Source of the DNA: Streptomyces populi | Lineage (GTDB): Bacteria > Actinomycetota > Actinomycetes > Streptomycetales > Streptomycetaceae | Assembly (NCBI RefSeq): GCF_002911015.1 | Contig: NZ_KZ626855.1 | Location: 1-64,000, forward strand | Length of the DNA stretch: 64,000 bases | Direction: 5' to 3' | Part shown: positions 49,981 through 59,800 of the stretch, piece after piece | Numbering within the stretch: position 1 is the stretch's first letter | Layout: each line of letters begins with the position of its first letter | The notes under the pieces: generated by a model | Database searches by the model: none | Told to the model about the DNA's origin: nothing | What the model saw: only the letters and a program-made list of their open reading frames with translations | Made by a program: the position numbers and the translations under genes

Positions 49981-50525
49981 GCCGGAACGGACCCGAACGA
50001 GGGAGCCGTACCGGCCAGTGCCCGGTTCTCGCACCGGATGCGTACGGTGAGCACCACGGCGTCGGCCAGCGTGAAGAGGAGCGCCGTGACCCAGGCGGTG
50101 TGCACCAGCGGGAGGGCCACTCCCTCCGCGACGACCGCCACGTAGTTCGGATGGCGCAGCACCCGGTAGGGGCCGCGGGCCACCAGCGGCAGACCGGGCA
50201 CGACGATCACCCGGGTGTTCCAGCGGAACCCCAGGGTGGCGATGCACCACCAGCGCAGCGCCTGGGCACCCACGAGCACGGCCAGCATGGACCAGCCGAG
50301 CGCCGGGACGAAGGGCCGGCCGGCCAGCCACACCTCGGCGGGGCAGCCGATCAGCAGGGCCGTGTGCAGGGCGACCATCGCCGGGTAGTGACCCCGGCCC
50401 GCCTCGATCGCGCCGTGCGCGCGGCTCCGGCGTCCGTTGCGGCGGGCGACGACGAGTTCGCCCACCCGTTCGGCGGCGACGGCGGCCACCAGCAGCGCGT
50501 ACCAGTCCATGTGTGCGTGTCCCAC
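49977..50525 (-). CDS. srsB: isoprenylcysteine-methyltransferase-like enzyme, SrsB-like
   Basis: 182 residues from a GTG at 50525 (an ATG at 50510 gives 177). Four to five membrane helices with RVGELVVARRNGRRSRAHGA and the ICMT-type HPNYVAVVAEGVALPLVH (RHPNY motif). In S. griseus SrsB, such a protein O-methylates alkylresorcinols with SAM. The gene starts 24 bases after the type III PKS stop and overlaps the hydroxylase gene. Confidence 0.82.
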   Translation of the reverse strand: MGHAHMDWYALLVAAVAAERVGELVVARRNGRRSRAHGAIEAGRGHYPAMVALHTALLIGCPAEVWLAGRPFVPALGWSMLAVLVGAQALRWWCIATLGFRWNTRVIVVPGLPLVARGPYRVLRHPNYVAVVAEGVALPLVHTAWVTALLFTLADAVVLTVRIRCENRALAGTAPSFGSVPA

Positions 50526-50549
50526 CGTTCCGTGTCGTGTGCCGGCGGC

Positions 50550-51608
50550 CTACCAGCGCAGCAGCACCAGTTCGCAGGCGAGGCCCGGCCCCATCGCCAG
50601 CAGCACACCCGGCGTGCCGGGGGGCGGGCGACGGTCCGCCAGGGTGTCGCGCAGTACGTGCAGCACGGACGCCGAGGAGAGGTTGCCCACCTCTGCCAGA
50701 TGACGCCAGGTCACGTCGAGGGCGTCTTCGGGCAGGTCGAGCGCTTCGCCGACGGCCTCCAGGATCCGGGGGCCGCCGGGGTGGCACACCCACGCGGTCA
50801 CGTCCTTCGGCTTCAGGCCGTGGTCCTCCAGGAACCCCTGGACGTCGTCGGCGAGGTGACGGCGCACCACGTCGGGGATCTCCGGGTCCAGTACGACCCG
50901 GAAGCCCGAGTCCCTGACGTCCCAGCCCAGGACGCGGCTGGTGCCGGGGTACAGCCGGCTGCGCGTGTCCACGATCGTGGGGCCCCCGGCTCCGCCCGTA
51001 CGACGGGAACCGCAGGCCACCACGGCGGCGGCGCCGTCGCCGAACAGACCGGTGGCGACCAGGTTGGCCAGGGACGCGTCGTCGCGCTGGAAGGTGAGCG
51101 AGCACAGCTCCACCGACAGCAGCACCGCCACCTCGTCGGGCCGGCCCAGCAGGTAGTCGTGCGCGCGGGCCAGGCCCGCGGCGCCCCCGGCACAGCCCAG
51201 GCCGAACATCGGCACGCGCCTGACGTCGGGCCGCAGTCCGAGGCGGCCCGCCAGCCGGGCGTCGACGGAGGGTGCCGCGATGCCCGTGACGGAGGTGAAG
51301 ACCAGCAGGTCCACGTCGGTGGCGGACAGACCGGCCAGACGCAGCGCCTCCCGGACGGCCTTGGCCCCCATGTCCGTCGCGGTCCGGACGAAGACGGCGT
51401 TCGCGGCGCCGAATCCGTCCAGCGTCTCGTACTGTCCGAGCGGCAGTGTCATGTGGCGGCCGCGGACCTTCGCGCCGCGGTGCAGCCGGTCGAGCGCACG
51501 GCGGTCGGCACCGTCCCGCAGGCACCTGCGGGCCACCATGTCCGTGATCTCGGACTGGTCGTAGCGGTGCGGCGCGAGGGTTCCGTGAACGGCGGCGATC
51601 CGCGTCAT
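50550..51608 (-). CDS. srsA: type III polyketide synthase, SrsA-like alkylresorcinol synthase
   Basis: 352 residues. Catalytic triad Cys139 (PMFGLGCAGGAAGL), His276 (AWVCHPGGPRIL) and Asn309 (AEVGNLSSASVL) as in chalcone/stilbene synthases. Order PKS, methyltransferase, hydroxylase matches srsABC of S. griseus, where SrsA makes alkylresorcinols (phenolic lipids, beta-lactam tolerance) from long acyl-CoA, methylmalonyl-CoA and malonyl-CoA. Germicidin and THNS synthases lack such partners, which favours SrsA. It is divergent from a UbiA gene. Confidence 0.88.
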   Translation of the reverse strand: MTRIAAVHGTLAPHRYDQSEITDMVARRCLRDGADRRALDRLHRGAKVRGRHMTLPLGQYETLDGFGAANAVFVRTATDMGAKAVREALRLAGLSATDVDLLVFTSVTGIAAPSVDARLAGRLGLRPDVRRVPMFGLGCAGGAAGLARAHDYLLGRPDEVAVLLSVELCSLTFQRDDASLANLVATGLFGDGAAAVVACGSRRTGGAGGPTIVDTRSRLYPGTSRVLGWDVRDSGFRVVLDPEIPDVVRRHLADDVQGFLEDHGLKPKDVTAWVCHPGGPRILEAVGEALDLPEDALDVTWRHLAEVGNLSSASVLHVLRDTLADRRPPPGTPGVLLAMGPGLACELVLLRW

Positions 51609-51756
51609 AGGACTCCCGTCCGAAACCGACTGGGCCGGGCTGCCCGGCTCAGCAGCCTTTCCCCGACCCGGCGCTTCGTCACCAGGGATCGCCCGTCCGG
51701 CCGTTCGTCCCGTGGCGCGCTCCGACCGCGGGGACCGGGCCTCCTACCATCGCCGG

Positions 51757-52629
51757 GTGGGTACTCCCGAGCACACGACGGCCGGTGGCGGCGCGGGACG
51801 CGGGAGCGGCCTGGTGACCGGTCTGGGCCGGGCGTGCCATCCCGGGCCCGTCGTGGCCGTCACCACGTTGACGGCGGCGCTGGCCGTGATCGCCGGCCGC
51901 GGGACCGAGGGGTGTGTCCTGGCCTGGGCCGCCGTCCTGGCGGGGCAGTTGTCCGTCGGCTGGTGCAACGACGCGTTCGACGCGGGGCGGGACATCGCGG
52001 AGGGCCGCCGCGGCAAGCCCGTCGCGGACGGAGCGGTCGGAGCGGGGCAGGTGTGGACCGCCGCGTACGCGGCGCTGGCCCTGTGCGTGCCCCTCTCGTT
52101 CCTCAACGGTCTCTGGGCCGGCGCCGTCCATCTGGTCGCGGTCGGTGCGGGATGGGCGTACAACCTGCGTCTCAAGGCGACCCGTTGGTCCTGGGCGCCC
52201 TACGCGCTGGCGTTCGCCGCGCTCCCGGCCTTCGTGACGCTGGGGCTGCCCGGCCGCCCGTGGCCCGCCTGGTGGGTCCTCGGCGCCGGGGCGCTCCTGG
52301 GGATCGGGGCGCATCTGGGCGACGTGCTTCCGGACATCCGTGGTGATCTGGTGGCGGGGGTGCACGGGTGGCCGCAGCGGCTGGGGCCGGACCGTGCGCG
52401 GCGGCTGCTTCCGGTGCCCCTGGTGGCCGCGTCCGCGCTGCTGGTCCTGGGGCCCGCGGGACCGCCCGGCCGGCGCGGGGTGACGGCGCTGGTCCTGGTC
52501 CTGCTGGTGGCGGTGACGGGGACGGTGCTGGGACGCCGCCGGGAACGGCTGGCGTTCGCGACGGCGGTCGTCGTGGCGGCGGTGGATGTGACCCTGCTGC
52601 TGGGCGGGACCGGGATGGTACCCGCCTGA
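51757..52629 (+). CDS. UbiA-type prenyltransferase near srs genes
   Basis: 290 residues from a GTG at 51757 (a longer start at 51712 is possible). It has eight to nine helices and both Asp-rich motifs: NDAFDAGRDIAEGRRGKPVA (NDxxDxxxD) and GDVLPDIRGD (DxxxD). It may prenylate the phenolic lipid or quinone made by the srs genes, or serve menaquinone-like synthesis; the reaction is unproven. It is divergent from srsA across 148 bp. Confidence 0.82.
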   Translation: MGTPEHTTAGGGAGRGSGLVTGLGRACHPGPVVAVTTLTAALAVIAGRGTEGCVLAWAAVLAGQLSVGWCNDAFDAGRDIAEGRRGKPVADGAVGAGQVWTAAYAALALCVPLSFLNGLWAGAVHLVAVGAGWAYNLRLKATRWSWAPYALAFAALPAFVTLGLPGRPWPAWWVLGAGALLGIGAHLGDVLPDIRGDLVAGVHGWPQRLGPDRARRLLPVPLVAASALLVLGPAGPPGRRGVTALVLVLLVAVTGTVLGRRRERLAFATAVVVAAVDVTLLLGGTGMVPA

Positions 52630-52747
52630 CCGTCGTGCCCGGCCGTGCCGGGGGCGGTGCTCTCGTCCGTCGTGTCCTTCGCCCGGGCGCTGAAGGAGTC
52701 GCCGGGGTCCGCTCGTGGGGGGAAGGGGGGAGCCTGCGCGCACACGC

Positions 52748-52779
52748 GGAGGACCCGCACCGTGCGGTGCGGGTCCTCC
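52748..52779. terminator. perfect 14-bp terminator hairpin
   Basis: GGAGGACCCGCACC (52748-52761) and GGTGCGGGTCCTCC (52766-52779) pair perfectly with a 4-base loop. It lies between two converging genes and probably terminates both. Confidence 0.85.
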
Positions 52780-52889
52780 TCAGCGGGACCGTCCGGTGAA
52801 CCGAATGATCACGGGGTCTGGCGTCGTCCGGCCCTCGGCCGGTCGTCTGCCATCATCCGGCTCCGAACGGGCGTGCCGTCGGGGGCCGT

Positions 52890-53447
52890 TCAGTGGTCGC
52901 CGTGACCGCGGTGGTCGTCACGGCCGTGACCGCGGTGGTCCCCGTGGCCCCGGTGGTCGCCGTGGCCACGGTGGTCGTCACGGTCGTGGTGCCGGCCCCA
53001 GGAGACGCTGTCGACGAAGCGGCCGCGCTCGGTGCGCAGCGTGGCGGCGTCGGAGCGGTTGTCCCACACCTCGTTGCGGCGGTCCTGGTAGAGGTCACGG
53101 CTGGTGTCGCGTCCGTAGCCGGTGTGGATCCGGACGGTGGAACGCCCGGCCAGGCGGTAGTGGTTGAAGGTGTAGCGGTTGCCCTGCCGGTCCGACAGCG
53201 TCCAGCCGTCCAGGTTGATGCCGCGACGGCCCGAGTTGGTGATTTCCACCCACTCCGCGTTCAGGGAACGGGCGGAGCGGTCGTCAAAGCCCGGAGCGTT
53301 GGCCTGCACCCGGCTGATCGCGACGTGCGAGCGCTCGAAGCGCGGCTCCGCGGCCGAGGCCGAGACGGAGGCCGAGCCGACCAGCGCACCGGCCGCCAGG
53401 ACGGCGGCCGCCATGCGGCGGGCGGTGACAGACGTGGAAACGGACAT
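52890..53447 (-). CDS. secreted lamin-tail-domain protein with His/Gly-rich tail
   Basis: 185 residues. The signal peptide ends near residue 33 (VSASA-AEP). The lamin-tail domain (about 38-145) shows LNAEWVEITNSGRRGINLDG and WTLSDRQGNRYTF, the Ig-like fold of the family; SWGRHHDRDD ends it. The last ~33 residues repeat DHRGHG and RDDHRGHG units, a His/Asp-rich stretch able to bind Zn, Ni or Cu. Function is unknown; such Streptomyces proteins are cell-surface or secreted. Direct repeats lie upstream. Confidence 0.85.
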   Translation of the reverse strand: MSVSTSVTARRMAAAVLAAGALVGSASVSASAAEPRFERSHVAISRVQANAPGFDDRSARSLNAEWVEITNSGRRGINLDGWTLSDRQGNRYTFNHYRLAGRSTVRIHTGYGRDTSRDLYQDRRNEVWDNRSDAATLRTERGRFVDSVSWGRHHDRDDHRGHGDHRGHGDHRGHGRDDHRGHGDH

Positions 53448-53601
53448 GAAAGCTCCTCAAGGTTCGAGAGCCGGCACACCCCGTGCGGGCACCCCTCGCG
53501 GGGAACCCGCACGGTGCGACCCTGTGCGAGTCCCGGCCCGGTGGCCGAGGACTCATAACTTGCTCCACATCCCCGCCCAGGACGGGCGACACCCGACCGC
53601 T

Positions 53602-53632
53602 GTTACAGATTACGGACATGTCGGTTACAGAT
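53602..53632. repeat. direct repeat GTTACAGAT with 22-bp spacing
   Basis: GTTACAGAT occurs at 53602-53610 and 53624-53632, exactly 22 bp apart (two helix turns). The AT-rich block sits about 155 bases upstream of the lamin-tail gene. It could be a regulator site or promoter element. Confidence 0.5.
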
Positions 53633-54205
53633 GCTTGTATCAGCCCTTTAACTGCTGAAAGACCATGAGTGACGTCTCGTCACCATCAACTCCCTTGCCC
53701 CTGCGGCATCCTGGCGATACGCGGACGTTCTCCGCGTCATCGGGGAGCATCCGGCCGTCACCCGAAAGTGAGTAACGCCCCTCCGGTCCGTCGCGACCGC
53801 GTGACACGGCCGTACGCATCCGCCACCGGGGACCGGTGGAGCGAGCGGGTGGGCGGGAGACCGCCGTCGCGGCGAAGGGTGCCCGGGGCCGCAGGACAGG
53901 AGCCACCGCACAACGGCGGAGGGAGAGGGCCCGGAAAGCGGACGCATCGTCAACACGGCCCCGGGCCGAGGGATCCACGGGAAGGAATCCGCACCGCCAC
54001 GAGCGGTGCCCGCCGGGCCGTCGTCGACGGCCGCGGGCGGAAGGGACCCGGACGCCTCGGCACACGCCTGAACGAGGGCGGGCCGGCGAGGGCGAGGAAG
54101 GACGGCGACACTCGGGCCGTCGGAACACCGGCGCGGACGGCGCCGGAAACACGGTGCGCGCCCGGCCGCGGGCGCATGGCGTGCCGGCATCGTGTCAGCA
54201 CGTCG

Positions 54206-54235
54206 CCCGGCCACCCTCTCGAGAAGGGTGCCGGG
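54206..54235. terminator. hairpin of unclear orientation
   Basis: CCCGG-CACCCT on the left pairs with AGGGTG-CCGGG on the right with one bulged C and a small loop. It is 77 bases past the cold-shock stop on the minus strand and could be a second terminator. Without a U-tract the orientation is not decided. Confidence 0.4.
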
Positions 54236-54256
54236 CCTTCGTCGTCCGCCGTCCCG

Positions 54257-54295
54257 CACGGCGCCTCGGTCGCGGATGGTCGTCGAGGCGCCGTG
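54257..54295 (-). terminator. terminator hairpin of the cold-shock gene
   Basis: CACGGCGCCTCG (54257-54268) and CGAGGCGCCGTG (54284-54295) form a perfect 12-bp stem with a 15-base loop, starting 17 bases after the stop on the minus strand. Confidence 0.7.
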
Positions 54296-54311
54296 CCGGC
54301 GTGACGCGGGG

Positions 54312-54515
54312 TCAGACGGCCGTGATGTTCTCCGCCTGCGGGCCCTTCTGGCCCTGGGTGATGTCGAACGTCACGGCCTGGCCCTCCTGGAGCTCACGGA
54401 AGCCGGTGGCGTTGATGTTGGAGTAGTGGGCGAAGACGTCAGGGCCGCCGCCGTCCTGCGCGATGAAACCGAAGCCCTTCTCGGCGTTGAACCACTTGAC
54501 AGTTCCGCTGGCCAT
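54312..54515 (-). CDS. cold-shock protein (CspA family)
   Basis: 67 residues, the full length of a CspA. RNP1 KGFGFIAQ and RNP2 VFAHYSNI are both present in the OB fold beginning [18 protein letters not shown]. It is a single-stranded RNA/DNA-binding RNA chaperone. A leader of about 140 bases with a GC hairpin (CCCGC...GCGGG, 54600-54620) and a TAACGT -10-like box near 54654 precedes the ATG, in keeping with leader-based control of such genes. Confidence 0.95.
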   Translation of the reverse strand: MASGTVKWFNAEKGFGFIAQDGGGPDVFAHYSNINATGFRELQEGQAVTFDITQGQKGPQAENITAV

Positions 54516-55146
54516 GCCAGTGCCTCTCACTCGTCGACGGGTCCGCACCGCGCGAACCCGGAGGTAGTCGTCCTGGTCCTCGGGCACTGCACAGCAAAAC
54601 GCCCGCACCACGGCGCGGGCAGGTACTGCGAACCACGACATCTGCCAGCGACGTTACACGGCGAGAGCGCCTCTCACCAGAGAGCGAGGGCCGTCAGGTG
54701 GAGCGGCACCGCAGACACACACGCCCCACGAGGTCCCGGTATCCGCACGCGGGCCCGGTGACCGAGCGGCATCCAGGCGTGGCCCGACCCTGTCCCACCG
54801 TCACGAACCACCCGTCAGGGCGGCACCGGAAGGGACCACCGACTGCGGCTTCCGGTCGCACCGTCGGCTTTCCGCCCGGCGGGCGGCGGGACGCACCGCC
54901 GGCCCCGCGGAGCGCGAACAGCCCTCCCAGGACGTACCGGCCGGGGCGACCCCACGTGACGCACGACACGACGAGCCGGCGCGGCACGCATCCCGTCGGC
55001 CGTCCCGTGTGCGACGGGTGGGACGTCCACCGTCGCGTGTGGCAGACGGGTCTCGGACGCTCGACGTCTGCTCTGTCGCGGGTCGCTGACTGTCCGTACG
55101 CTGACAAGCCAGACAGCTTCAGGCGTGATCGACGGGGGGAACCGTC
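54516..55146. other. divergent intergenic region (631 bp)
   Basis: It carries the leader and promoter of the cold-shock gene (54516 to about 54680) and the promoter of the 55147 gene near 55060-55140, where CTGAC is repeated (GCTGACTG and GCTGACAA). The middle, 54680-55060, is very GC-rich and holds nothing I recognise. Confidence 0.45.
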
Positions 55147-56703
55147 ATGTCCTGGGATCATCAAGGTGCTCGTGACGGCTTCGTCGTTCCGCCGATGCCG
55201 ACCGCGCCGCCGCCCGCTCCCGCCAGCCCCTGGCGGGCCGTCGCGGTGGCGTTGCTGAATCTCAGCGGGCTCGGGCTCGGTTACGCCGTGGTGCGCCGCT
55301 GGTGGCTGATGGCCGTGTGCTGGGTCGCGACGGCGATCCTGCTCCTGGTGGCCCTGCCCGCGGACCCCGACGGGGTCCCCGGCGCCGCGGTGGTGCTCTA
55401 CCTGGTCTTCCTGGCGCTCGCCGCCGCGCACGGCGCGGCCGTGGGCCTGCGGGCCCGGCCGGCGCTGCTGCCGAGCGCCCTGATCGCGGCCGTGCTCGGC
55501 GTCGTCCTGCTGGCCGTGCCCGCCACGGGAGTCGTCCTGTACGACGGAGCGCGTGACGAGGCCACGGAGCGGATGCTCCTCGACCGGCTCGACCGGGCCG
55601 ACGAACTGGTCGAGCGCTCCGGGAAGCAGGACTTCGCGACGGCCGAGGCCGGCTACCGCCGCGCGCTGGCCTCCTACGCAGCGCTCGGCGAGGACCACCC
55701 GGACTCACGCGCGGCCCGGCAGGTGCCCGACCGGCTCGAGACCTACTACGAAACCGTCGGGGCCCCCTACGCGCGCAAGGACTACTGCTCCGCCGTACCG
55801 CCCCTGAAGTACCTCCGCACGGTTCCGCGCGCGATGGACGAGAGACAACTGGGAGACCTCGCCGACTGGCCCGACGACCGGCTGGCCACGTCGCTCTACG
55901 AGTGCGCGGCGGCGTCGCTGAGCGGTGGGAGCGAGGGCTGGACCACGCAGTTCGACGAGCTCCTGTCGACCTTCCCCAGGTCCGCGCAGGCCGGGAAGGT
56001 CGAGCCCGCCGTGCGGAACGCGGTCGACGAGGCGGTCAGGTCCGTGGGCGGCGACGACCCCTGTGCCGCCGTGCAGCGGCTCGACGGCCTCGACACCCAG
56101 GTCCGCGGACTGTCCGGGGAGCGGGCCGGAGTGGCCGACGCCCTCGGCAAGGACGCCGACCGGGCCTCGGACAACGCGCGTTCGGGCGCGTACGCCTGCG
56201 GTGTCGACCAGTACAAGGACAAGAAGTTCGGTGACGCCGTCACCACCATGAACGACTTCGCCAAGAACAACCCGCACCACAAGAACCGGGCCCGTGCCCG
56301 AAAGATCGCCATCGCCGCGGAGGTCGCGCAGACGGTGCCCGCGGCCGGCAAGCGTCTGCCGACCACGGCCTCGGGCGGCGGCATCGCCGTCACGGTCAAG
56401 AACGACAGCCCCGACGACATCACGGTCCTCTACACGGGACCGGTGACCGGGAGCTTCGACCTCAAGGCCTGTGGGAGCTGCACCTCGTACTCGCTCGGCA
56501 GCACCCTGGGGATCGGCTTCAAGCCGTGCAGCAGCGGCAAGAACTACCCGCAGCGGACCATCCACCTGCCCGTCGGCACCACCTACTTCGTGCACAAGTC
56601 CCGGAGCGGCGCCGGGAAGTCCCCCGCCTCGGACACCGCCAAGCTCTCTCCGGGCTACGTCTACACGGAGTGTGCGTACACCACCTCGAGCTTCGGCTAC
56701 TGA
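55147..56703 (+). CDS. membrane protein with large helical C-terminal domain, unknown
   Basis: 518 residues from an ATG preceded by GGGGGAA. Four hydrophobic helices lie at about 28-48, 52-72, 78-98 and 105-130. Afterwards a large soluble part of alternating helices follows (DFATAEAGYRRALASYAALG, YKDKKFGDAVTTMNDFAKNN), which look like TPR-like repeats, and a C-terminal beta region with four Cys near 440-460 and 500 (CGSCTSY, KPCSSG). Presumably it is exposed outside the membrane. I do not recognise the family; tip-type TPR sensors are one guess. Confidence 0.6.
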   Translation: MSWDHQGARDGFVVPPMPTAPPPAPASPWRAVAVALLNLSGLGLGYAVVRRWWLMAVCWVATAILLLVALPADPDGVPGAAVVLYLVFLALAAAHGAAVGLRARPALLPSALIAAVLGVVLLAVPATGVVLYDGARDEATERMLLDRLDRADELVERSGKQDFATAEAGYRRALASYAALGEDHPDSRAARQVPDRLETYYETVGAPYARKDYCSAVPPLKYLRTVPRAMDERQLGDLADWPDDRLATSLYECAAASLSGGSEGWTTQFDELLSTFPRSAQAGKVEPAVRNAVDEAVRSVGGDDPCAAVQRLDGLDTQVRGLSGERAGVADALGKDADRASDNARSGAYACGVDQYKDKKFGDAVTTMNDFAKNNPHHKNRARARKIAIAAEVAQTVPAAGKRLPTTASGGGIAVTVKNDSPDDITVLYTGPVTGSFDLKACGSCTSYSLGSTLGIGFKPCSSGKNYPQRTIHLPVGTTYFVHKSRSGAGKSPASDTAKLSPGYVYTECAYTTSSFGY

Positions 56704-56829
56704 GGCGACGGCGGGCACCCGGCACCGGGCCGGGCGTCCGCCGTCGCCGCAGGCCACGCCTCACGGACCCACCTCACAGGCGCCGTGGCCCCGGTGTGTG
56801 GAGCGCGTAACCCCCGGTGATCGAGCGGT

Positions 56830-56845
56830 GTGACAACCGCGTAAT
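56830..56845 (+). promoter_or_regulatory. weak GlnR-like box before the nitrate reductase
   Basis: GTGAC-AACCGC-GTAAT at 56830-56845 resembles the GlnR half-box gTnAC-n6-GnAAc, 52 bases before the start. A further GTAAC at 56807 does not have the right 22-bp spacing (23 bp). GlnR controls nitrate assimilation genes in Streptomyces, so the site is plausible but not strong. Confidence 0.35.
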
Positions 56846-56897
56846 GGGCCCTTCGTAGCGTCGGTGGAGAAGGCACCGATCACACGGAGGACCGCTC

Positions 56898-59800
56898 GTG
56901 ACCACGACCACCCAGCAGGTGCGGACGGTCTGCTCGTACTGCGGTGTCGGCTGCGGGATGGTCCTCGACATCGGTACGGGGCCCGACGGACGGCGTACGG
57001 TCCTGAAGGCGTCCGGCGACAAGGCGCACCCCGCCAACTTCGGGCGCCTGTGCACCAAGGGCGCGACCACGGCCGACATGCTCGCCGCACCCGGGCGGCT
57101 GGCCTCGGCCCTCGTGCGGGCCGAACGCGGCGCGGAGGCCGAGCCCGCCCCGCTGAACACCGCGATCGCCGAGACGGCCCGGCGGCTGCGGGCGGTGATC
57201 GACGAGCACGGTCCGGACGCCTTCGCGTTCTACGTGTCCGGGCAGATGAGCCTGGAGGCCCAGTACCTGGCGAACAAGCTGGCCAAGGGGTTCGTCGGCA
57301 CCAACCAGATCGAGTCGAACTCCCGGCTGTGCATGGCCAGCGCGGGCACCGGATACAAGCTGTCGCTCGGCGCGGACGGCCCGCCCGGCTCGTACCAGGA
57401 CTTCGAGCACGCCGACGTCTTCCTGGTGATCGGCTCCAACATGGCCGACTGCCACCCCGTCCTGTTCCTGCGGATGATGGACCGGGTCAAGTCGGGCGGC
57501 GCCAAGCTGATCGTCGTCGACCCGCGGCGCACCGCGACCGCCGACAAGGCCGACCTGTTCCTGCCGGTCCGGCCGGGAACGGACCTGGCGCTCCTCAACG
57601 GGCTGCTGCACCTGCTGCACGAGAACGACCACACCGACCCCGCGTTCATCACCGCGCACACCGAGGGCTGGGAGGCGATGCCGGAGTTCCTGGCCGACTA
57701 CCCGCCCGCCGCGGTCGCCGCCGTCACGGGCGTCCCGGAGGAGGACCTGCGCGAGGCGGCCCGGCTCATCGGCGAGGCCGGGGAGTGGATGAGCTGCTGG
57801 ACGATGGGCCTCAACCAGTCCACGCACGGCACCTGGAACACCAACGCGCTCGTCAATCTGCACCTGGCGACCGGGGCGATCTGCCGTACCGGCAGCGGTC
57901 CGTTCTCCCTGACCGGCCAGCCGAACGCCATGGGCGGCCGGGAGATGGGGTACATGGGCCCGGGGCTTCCCGGCCAGCGCTCGGTGCTGGCCGCCGAGGA
58001 CCGCGCCTTCGTCGAGGACCTGTGGGAGCTGTCCCCCGGCACCCTGCGCGAGGACGGATCCGGTCAGGGCACCGTCGAGATGTTCCGGAGGATGGCCGAC
58101 GGGGAGATCAAGGCCTGCTGGATCATCTGCACCAACCCGGTCGCCTCCGTGGCCAACCGCAGGACGGTGATCGAGGGCCTGGAGCGGGCCGAGTTCGTCG
58201 TCGCCCAGGACGTGTTCGCCGAGACGGAGACCAACGCGTACGCGGACGTCGTCCTGCCGGGAGCGCTGTGGACCGAGACCGAGGGCGTCCTCGTCAACAG
58301 CGAGCGCAACGTGACCCTCGCCCGGCCCGCCGTGGACCCGCCCGGGGAGGCGACGGCCGACTGGCGGATCATCGCCGCCGTCGCCCGCGCGATGGGCTAC
58401 GAACGGGGCTTCTCGTACGACAGCGCGGAGGACGTCTTCGAGGAGATCAAGCGCGCCCACAACCCGAGGACCGGCTACGACCTGCGGGGCGTCAGCTACG
58501 AGAGGCTGCGCTCGACCCCGGTGCAGTGGCCGTCGGCGCGCGAGGACGGCCCCGACCGCAACCCGATCCGGTACGTGGACGAGAACGGCGCGGGTCCGGT
58601 CTTCCCCACGGCGAGCGGCCGCGCGGTGTTCCACGCCCGCCCGCACCTGCCCCCCGCCGAGATGCCGGACGACGACTACCCCTACGTCCTGAACACCGGC
58701 CGGGTGCAGCACCAGTGGCACACCCTCACCAAGACGGGCAGGGTCGCCAAGCTCAACAAGCTGAACCCCGGTCCCTTCGTGGAACTGCACCCGGACGACG
58801 CCGCCGGGCTCGGTGTCGCCGACGGCGACTCGGTGGAGGTCGCCTCGCGGCGCGGCCGGGCGGTGCTGCCCGCCGTGGTGACCGACCGGGTGCGGCCGGG
58901 CTGCTGTTTCGCGCCCTTCCACTGGAACGACCTGTTCGGTGAGTACCTGAGTGTCAACGCCGTCACCAGTGACGCCGTCGACCCGTTGTCCTTCCAGCCG
59001 GAGTTCAAGGTCTGCGCGGTGTCCCTGACGAAGGTGGCGACCCCGGTGTCCGTGGCGACACCGGCCACCGCCACCGCCACCGGCACCGGCACCGGCACCG
59101 CCGGGGCAGGGGCAGGGGCAGGGTCCGGTGCGGGTGCCGCCCTCGCGGTGGCCGCCGTTCCCTGGGGACCCGCCCCGGCCGCCTCCCCGTCCGCGGGACC
59201 CGCGGACGTCTTCGGGCTCCGGCCCGCTCCGCCGCCGGTCCTGGCCGAGCACGAGCGCCGGTACCTGATCGGGTTCCTCGCCGGCATCGAACCGGGCGCT
59301 CCGGGCGTGCCGGTGCTGCCGCCGGGCGCCCCGTTCAGCCCCGAGCACGCCCTGTGGGTGAACGGGGTGCTCGCCGGCATGTACTCGCGGGCCACGCCGG
59401 GAACACCGTCCCCGGCCCCGGCACCCGCCGGTCCCGTCCGGGAGGTCGTCGTCCTGTGGGCCTCGCAGACCGGCAACGCCGAGGAGTTCGCCACGGCCGC
59501 CGCCGACCGGCTCACCACCACGGGGCACAGGGCCACCCTGGTCGGCATGCACGACGCCCACCCGGGGGAACTGCCCGCCGGCGCCGACGTCCTGCTGATC
59601 ACCAGCACCTTCGGCGACGGCGACGCCCCGGACAACGGCTCCGGGTTCTGGGACGCCCTGGCCGCGCCCGACACCCCCCGGCTGGACGGCCTGCGCTACG
59701 CGGTCCTCGCGTTCGGCGACTCCTCCTACGACGACTTCTGCGGGCACGGCCGCCGCCTCGACCAGCGCCTGGACGAACTGGGCGCCGTGCGGCTCGCGCC

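Larger units (their letters stand above)
53448..54311. other. intergenic region (864 bp) with regulatory sequence
   Basis: It lies between the lamin-tail gene and the cold-shock gene. It holds the direct repeats at 53602, AT-rich sequence to about 53700, hairpins at 54206-54235 and 54257-54295, and no gene that I can support. The longer reading frames here are Arg/Pro-rich and unlike known proteins. Confidence 0.5.

Noticed and set aside
53640..54152. Arg/Pro-rich minus-strand frame in the 53.4-54.3 kb gap
   Set aside because: Composition is that of random high-GC sequence; no start with a good ribosome site and no family match.
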